This document shows, piece by piece, positions 6,952-10,407 of a stretch of 10,407 bases of DNA; position 1 is the stretch's first letter; the number at the start of each line of letters is the position of its first letter. The notes beneath the pieces are model-generated. The model was not told the origin of the DNA, ran no database searches, and saw only the letters and a program-made list of their open reading frames with translations. The translations under genes and the position numbers were made by a program. The DNA comes from Desulfobulbaceae bacterium (GTDB lineage Bacteria > Desulfobacterota > Desulfobulbia > Desulfobulbales > Desulfobulbaceae), in the NCBI GenBank assembly GCA_027011235.1, contig JALVAI010000136.1:1-10407 (forward strand), given 5' to 3'.

Positions 6952-8421
6952 TCAGGCACTGGTATCCACCATTTGGGTTGTTTCATCGGCCATGTGGGTG
7001 AGAAGCTCTTTTACCGGTTCCTCGGCCCCGGTCAGAAATTGTACAGATGCCAGGGGCGCGGCTGTCAACCAATGGCCGAGTTCCTGGCGATGGTCGGCAA
7101 GAAATTTTGTTCGTTTGCTGTCCTGGGAGAAAAAACGGATTTGCAAGCCTGCCTTGTGCTGCCGGAGTTCAATCCGCAGATTACCCAGACCTTCGAGCTG
7201 GAGATGGAGCGAATATTTTTTTTCATTCTCATCTCCCTGCGGCTCCTGTCCGCTCTGGTGGTGATCCGGTTCAACCAGCAGAAACCCCTGGTTTAGAAAG
7301 GGCAGAGGCAGGGGCAGGACAAGGGCAGATTCAGCGGCCAGCCGAATCTGCAAAAGTTGAAAGAGTTCCAGGGTGGATGTTAGTTGGTCGGCCTGTTGTT
7401 GCAAGGGTTTGTTGTCGGCAAGGTTATGGCTGATTTCAAGCAGTGTGCTTTTCAGGGTTTTTGCAGCCTCTTCTTTCTTGCCGGCAGCGAGAAGACTTTC
7501 GAGATTGGTGCCAAGACGGGTGATAAACTGTTTCAGGTCCCGGTCGTTGGCATGTTCCGGCCCGGCCTGGTTCCCGCCTTTTAAGAGGTGTGCGGTCAGA
7601 GAGAGCAGGTCAAGCAACAGGGAGCCGGGAGAGGTTGCGCTGTTTTCGGGGAAAAAGCCCAAAAGGGCTTGTGTCAGTCTGCTGCCGGTATCGGTCCCCT
7701 GATCGGTAATTGTTTGCAGCAACAATTGGAACTGTTTGTTTGCAGCCGGGTTGTCAGCTTCAACAAGTGTCTCTTTAAGGGAGCCTTTTTGGGCCAGGCT
7801 GCGGAGCTGTTCCAGTGTAGATTGGAGCTGGAACTGGTCCAGGTCCTGACCCGGCAAGGTCTGGGACAGGGTGTCCAGGAAGGAGGAAAGGGCAGTTGCA
7901 TTTTCCTGATCACTTATTTTTGATTCTGATGTAAAAATGGTGGACAACAGTTCTGCCAGCTGGTTGCCTGCGGTTTTGAGTTGTGAGGATGCTGGTGCCA
8001 GTGATGCAGCTGTATTGGTATAAAAGTTCAGGGTGTCTCGTGATGTTGGAGAGAGGTTTTCTTCGCCAAGTTGCCTGGCAAGGGATGATGTTTCAGGCAG
8101 CAGCCTGGCCTCATTGGTGAGTAAATGGAGCGATTTTCCGATTTTACCGGTCAGGGGATCGGTGAGAATACGCAGCGTCACCCGGGGTTGGGTTCCGGTA
8201 ACCTGGAGGTTGAGGCGTTGTCCAACCTGTAAAGGCGCTTTTGAGTCGGCAATCCACTGTTGGCCCTCAACATCGAGGACAAACTGATTGTCTGTTTTGC
8301 CGGTGATGGTTCCCTGGAGTACCTTTCCCCGGCTGAAGGGCGAGTGTTGCTGTCTGTTGCCCTGGTACAGGTTGATCCTGTCAACACGGAGACTCGGAGT
8401 CGTGGGCAGGACAGGTTCCAT
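6952..8421 (-). CDS. FliK-like flagellar hook-length control family protein
   Basis: A 489-residue protein. The N-terminal 90 residues look like a small beta domain (GKVLQGTITG, QFVLDVEGQQW, PLQVGQRLNLQV), a feature of divergent FliK-like proteins. A long, Gln/Leu/Ser-rich helical middle of variable character follows. From about residue 402 the C-terminal region (LHLQLEGLGNLRIELRQHKAG then LQIRFF) has the pattern of the FliK C-terminal domain (Flg_hook), which in FliK contacts FlhB to switch export substrate. The FlhB-like gene directly after it supports this. A TGA lies in frame just upstream of the ATG, so the start is firm even though the ribosome binding site is weak. True FliK is usually encoded with hook genes, which are not seen here, so this may be a paralogue. 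Confidence 0.8.
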   Translation of the reverse strand: MEPVLPTTPSLRVDRINLYQGNRQQHSPFSRGKVLQGTITGKTDNQFVLDVEGQQWIADSKAPLQVGQRLNLQVTGTQPRVTLRILTDPLTGKIGKSLHLLTNEARLLPETSSLARQLGEENLSPTSRDTLNFYTNTAASLAPASSQLKTAGNQLAELLSTIFTSESKISDQENATALSSFLDTLSQTLPGQDLDQFQLQSTLEQLRSLAQKGSLKETLVEADNPAANKQFQLLLQTITDQGTDTGSRLTQALLGFFPENSATSPGSLLLDLLSLTAHLLKGGNQAGPEHANDRDLKQFITRLGTNLESLLAAGKKEEAAKTLKSTLLEISHNLADNKPLQQQADQLTSTLELFQLLQIRLAAESALVLPLPLPFLNQGFLLVEPDHHQSGQEPQGDENEKKYSLHLQLEGLGNLRIELRQHKAGLQIRFFSQDSKRTKFLADHRQELGHWLTAAPLASVQFLTGAEEPVKELLTHMADETTQMVDTSA

Positions 8422-8440
8422 GGGTCAAGGAAAGGGGATT

Positions 8441-9115
8441 TTACTCAACACGGACCTTGTTACGCAACTGGCGTCTCTGTTCCTGCAGGCAGCAGGAAAT
8501 AATGATGTCCCGTGCTTTTCCTTCAATTTCAGTGATATTAAAGGCGACTTGAAAACGATTTTTGCGTAATCTGTAGGTACGGACAACCTTGGCCAGGCAG
8601 AGAACAGGCGCCTGTTGACCGGGCAGGTCTATCTCAAGCTGAATTCTGTTTGTATTGGCAGGTTTTTCAGGAAAAAGTGCGAGCACACCGCCGCCACTGA
8701 GATCAATGGTGGTCCCTGAGATTTCCCAGGCCCTGCTTTTTGTTTCCCGGGGACCAGGCCGGTAACTGGCACGTATGGGCGTGGAGATCATTACCCGGAA
8801 ATATTCACGCATTGACTCGGGACTGATGGATTCCAGCGCGGTACACTCGAGGGTGCGCTCATTTTTGACCGTGTCTATCCGGATATTGAGATTGATTGAG
8901 CTGTCAGCATGTTTAACGATAAGACGGCAATTGCCGGCGTTTTCAACGGTTGTCCCATCCAGGGCATGGGGGGCAAAGACAAGGTCGAAAGACGGCGCAT
9001 CGGCCTTTTTCAAGATACAGTTGAGCCGTTGGTCTTCTCCCTCCTTGAGCGGGATATCCACCGTTGCCATGGCATTATCGTTAAGTTGATTGATGATTTC
9101 CGTTATACCTGCCAC
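8441..9115 (-). CDS. PilZ domain protein, YcgR-like c-di-GMP receptor
   Basis: A 224-residue protein. Residues 1-100 resemble the beta-barrel N-domain of YcgR-type proteins. The PilZ domain follows, with the c-di-GMP motif REYFR (103-107, RxxxR) and DLSGGG (138-143, D/NxSxxG), both intact. The tail (RFQVAFNITEIEG, then a helix ending QEQRRQLRNK) is also typical. YcgR binds the flagellar motor and slows it at high c-di-GMP, so a role in motility control is likely given the FliK-like and FlhB-like genes that follow. The start is GTG, with AAGG seven bases upstream. The gene ends 19 nt before the FliK-like gene. Confidence 0.92.
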   Translation of the reverse strand: MAGITEIINQLNDNAMATVDIPLKEGEDQRLNCILKKADAPSFDLVFAPHALDGTTVENAGNCRLIVKHADSSINLNIRIDTVKNERTLECTALESISPESMREYFRVMISTPIRASYRPGPRETKSRAWEISGTTIDLSGGGVLALFPEKPANTNRIQLEIDLPGQQAPVLCLAKVVRTYRLRKNRFQVAFNITEIEGKARDIIISCCLQEQRRQLRNKVRVE

Positions 9116-9138
9116 TCTATTGCCTTGATTTCAATATG

Positions 9139-9150
9139 TTTTCATGAAAA
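9139..9150. promoter_or_regulatory. Perfect palindrome upstream of the PilZ gene
   Basis: TTTTCATGAAAA is a perfect 12-bp palindrome centred about 30 bp before the GTG start of the PilZ operon. It could be an operator. No regulator is identified, and AT-rich palindromes of this size can occur by chance. Confidence 0.25.
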
Positions 9151-9519
9151 TATCGACACCTTGATCTTGTTAACGGGTATCGTCTTTTCCAGTGATTGCT
9201 TATAAAAAAACCGGATCCAGTAATGGATGGTGGAATATGCCCGATTCCTAACCCTTTTGGATTATTTACATATCTGAAAACACCTCTATCTATCTCATAT
9301 ACCAGATGGAAAAAAAAATCAATAAACCTGAAATTGCACTTAGCCCGCATATGTCATAAAGGTCGTCGCCAAAGGCCTGAAAAGGCCATGAATGCAGATG
9401 GCAGGCAAAGTGAGACCTTCGAGGAACAGAGGAAAAAGGTCCGCAGACATACTGAAATATTTCGAGGAATCCTTTTTACGCTTTAAATTTCACGTTTGAA
9501 GCCGCTCCGGGCCTGGGTT

Positions 9520-9534
9520 GCGGGTAAAGCCCGC
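9520..9534. repeat. Short GC-rich hairpin downstream of feoA
   Basis: GCGGG (9520-9524) pairs with CCCGC (9530-9534) around a 5-nt loop. It lies about 80 nt after the feoA stop on the minus strand. No T-run follows on either strand, so it is not a standard intrinsic terminator. Confidence 0.35.
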
Positions 9535-9614
9535 CTGAGAGGCGATATCGGTGGGATGGAAAAAAGAGAAAGGTGGAGGGGGAAAATAGAAAATATACCG
9601 GATAAGGAAAAGGA

Positions 9615-9848
9615 TTATTCAACTTCAACTTCGATATGGTCGGCTTCGTTGTTACGCAGGGTCAGGGTGCCGCCCATGACCCTCAGGGCAACAGGATCGT
9701 TGAGGGGGGCGCGTTGCTTGACGGTGATTGTTGTGCCGGGAACAAGACCCATTTCCCGGATGCGGCGTCCCAGTTCACCGCCGACCTTGACGGCGGTAAT
9801 TACGCCGCTTTGGTTTATGTGCATGGATCGAAGGTTGATACGGGCCAT
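9615..9848 (-). CDS. feoA: FeoA domain protein
   Basis: A 77-residue SH3-like FeoA protein, normal in length for free-standing FeoA. The family pattern is clear: GELGRRIREMGLVPGTTITV (24-43), then DPVALRVMGGTLTLRNNEA with the terminal strand IEVEVE. FeoA is a small cytoplasmic partner of the ferrous iron transporter FeoB. No feoB lies downstream or upstream within the window, so it is an orphan here and its iron-transport role is inferred from the family. The ATG has no good Shine-Dalgarno sequence; it is preceded by an A-rich leader ending AAACAATATG. The final codons are GAA-rich, followed by TAA. Confidence 0.92.
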   Translation of the reverse strand: MARINLRSMHINQSGVITAVKVGGELGRRIREMGLVPGTTITVKQRAPLNDPVALRVMGGTLTLRNNEADHIEVEVE

Positions 9849-9989
9849 ATTGTTTTTTTATCCGTTTGCAAAAGAGAAGAAATTTGGCATTGGGCAGTTG
9901 AGCCGTCAGAAAAATGGATTGGGATGCCGGCAGAAAAAAGTTATTGCTTCTGATTCGGCATCTTCGGCATCTCTTTATAAAAAAATTAT

Positions 9990-10018
9990 TTCATATAGCC
10001 ATACCAGGGGAAAGTCAA
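9990..10018 (-). promoter_or_regulatory. Probable feoA promoter
   Basis: On the minus strand TTGACT (10018-10013) and TATGAA (9995-9990) are spaced 17 bp, about 140 bp upstream of feoA. The -35 box matches the consensus at 5 of 6 positions and the -10 box at 4 of 6. The -35 box lies inside an inverted repeat (10004-10032), so a regulator bound there would cover it. Confidence 0.5.
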
Positions 10019-10032
10019 TCTTTTTCCCCAGG
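10004..10032. promoter_or_regulatory. Inverted repeat over the feoA -35 box (operator candidate)
   Basis: CCAGGGGAAA (10004-10013) and TTTCCCCAGG (10023-10032) are inverted copies with 9 of 10 positions matching, separated by 9 bp. The predicted -35 box of feoA lies at the edge and in the spacer. It does not resemble the Fur or DtxR/IdeR consensus. It could be an operator for another regulator. Confidence 0.4.
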
Positions 10033-10189
10033 CATGACGTAGGATATGCATTCTGCAGCAATCCAGTATTAAAATGGAGATACAGGAACATCCGTTGGTC
10101 AGGCTTTGTGCTTTTCTTGCCTGGGGAACAGGCAGGCATATCTGCGAGAAATTCACTTTACGTCTCGCGGCTTCGCGTATCCGCATCCT

Positions 10190-10234
10190 TGCATCTGTTC
10201 CTGTTACGATATTTTCCAGACAGGAACAAGTGCA
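10190..10234. repeat. Large inverted repeat upstream of the partial gene
   Basis: TGCATCTGTTCCTGT (10190-10204) and ACAGGAACAAGTGCA (10220-10234) are 15-bp inverted arms, 13 of 15 matching, with a 15-bp spacer. The core TGTTCCTGT/ACAGGAACA is perfect. It ends 16 bp before a TTGACA -35 box, a position suited to an activator. A further direct ACAGGAACA lies at 10082-10090. Confidence 0.55.
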
Positions 10235-10250
10235 GGATTCAGGTTTTAAC

Positions 10251-10278
10251 TTGACAAAATACCCTTGCGTTTTACTAT
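10251..10278 (+). promoter_or_regulatory. Probable sigma-70 promoter of the partial right-edge gene
   Basis: A perfect TTGACA (10251-10256) is followed after 16 bp by TACTAT (10273-10278). A TATGTT at 19 bp is an alternative -10 box. The predicted start of transcription lies about 45 bp before the ATG at 10330. Confidence 0.5.
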
Positions 10279-10329
10279 GTTTGTCACATATATTTTTTTC
10301 TTTAGTAATCCTGTTTAAATAAAAACAAT

Positions 10330-10407
10330 ATGAACACCAGCCTCGCTCTTAACCTGTTCCTACTTGGACTGCACAGTAAACCTGTGGCAGAGGGGGAGCG
10401 TTTATCC
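10330..10407 (+). CDS. Unidentified gene, N-terminal 26 codons only
   Basis: An ATG at 10330 opens a frame that stays open to the window edge and reads MNTSLALNLFLLGLHSKPVA then EGERLS. It is too short to assign; the start could be cytoplasmic or a weak hydrophobic N-terminus. Support is contextual: a good -35/-10 pair lies upstream, and the leader AAAACAATATG is the same as that before feoA, which also lacks a Shine-Dalgarno sequence. Confidence 0.45.
   Translation, partial: MNTSLALNLFLLGLHSKPVAEGERLS

Larger units (their letters stand above)
9116..9614. other. 499-bp region without a convincing gene
   Basis: The region between feoA and the PilZ gene has no ORF with family resemblance on either strand. 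It should hold the promoter of the PilZ operon and the end of feoA. It contains a 12-bp palindrome TTTTCATGAAAA (9139-9150), a hairpin GGCCT-GAAA-AGGCC (9374-9387), an inverted repeat GACCTT/AAGGTC (9414-9419, 9436-9441), a palindrome GAAATATTTC (9454-9463) and a hairpin GCGGG/CCCGC (9520-9534). A 17-residue ORF (9306-9359, +) and a 96-residue frame (9196-9486, +) are unsupported. I found no clear sigma-54 or sigma-28 promoter. Confidence 0.6.
9849..10329. other. 481-bp divergent regulatory region
   Basis: No gene is supported in this stretch between feoA (-) and the partial gene at the right edge (+). It carries a predicted promoter in each direction, an inverted repeat overlapping the feoA -35 box, a hairpin TGCCTG-GGGAA-CAGGCA (10118-10134), three copies of ACAGGAACA, and a perfect tandem repeat of TTCGGCATC (9954-9971). 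Longer open frames here lack any family resemblance and overlap one another on the two strands. Confidence 0.6.

Noticed and set aside
6463..7296. A 277-residue + strand frame across ade, the FlhB-like and FliK-like genes
   Set aside because: It runs antisense through three genes with family support and has no domain of its own.
9116..9350. A sigma-54 or sigma-28 promoter before the PilZ operon
   Set aside because: I looked for GG-N10-GC and TAAA-N15-GCCGATAA; only partial matches with missing key bases were seen.
9196..9486. A 96-residue + strand frame and a 77-residue minus frame (9117-9350) in the feoA-PilZ gap
   Set aside because: Neither has a ribosome binding site or family pattern, and the composition is irregular. 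They cannot be excluded without comparison to relatives.
9496..10254. A 252-residue + strand frame across feoA and the intergenic region
   Set aside because: It overlaps the clear feoA gene in antisense, crosses the predicted promoters and shows no recognisable domain.

Overview
The window looks like a piece of the chromosome of a Gram-negative, flagellated bacterium. I lean towards Desulfobacterota (a deltaproteobacterial sulfate-reducer relative). The basis is the mix of a YejE-type permease, an MglA-like GTPase with a roadblock partner, a FliK-like/FlhB-like pair behind a PilZ gene, and a small free-standing FeoA. This placement is inference; there is no rRNA or other marker here.

Layout. 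(1) Positions 1-828 (+) hold the 3' part of a YejE-type peptide ABC transporter permease, closed by a symmetrical hairpin at 890-917 that can terminate both converging transcription units. (2) Positions 4615 down to 966 (-) form an apparent three-gene operon: a roadblock/LC7 (MglB-like) protein, an MglA-like small GTPase with a TTG start, and an 838-residue, very acidic repeat protein that I cannot assign to a known family. (3) Positions 9115 down to 4866 (-) form a second operon: a PilZ c-di-GMP-binding protein, a FliK-like protein, an FlhB C-terminal-domain-like protein and adenine deaminase. (4) Positions 9116-9614 have no convincing gene but contain small inverted repeats. (5) A lone FeoA gene (9848-9615, -) follows. 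(6) A regulatory-looking intergenic region lies at 9849-10329, with predicted divergent promoters, a hairpin overlapping the feoA -35 box and three copies of the 9-mer ACAGGAACA. (7) The first 26 codons of an unidentified gene run off the right edge.

How the genes may work together. The GTPase keeps every nucleotide-binding motif of MglA at the same residue numbers as I recall for Myxococcus MglA, and the roadblock protein is its likely regulator. The large third protein would then be the candidate effector or scaffold: it has a duplicated N-terminal domain, four 40-residue acidic repeats ending in DKLDAFFGLD, and a conserved-looking helical C-terminus. This is the most interesting system in the window. 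The neighbouring PilZ/FliK-like/FlhB-like genes suggest c-di-GMP control of flagella or flagellar assembly. Adenine deaminase seems to ride in that operon, 10 nt after the FlhB-like gene.
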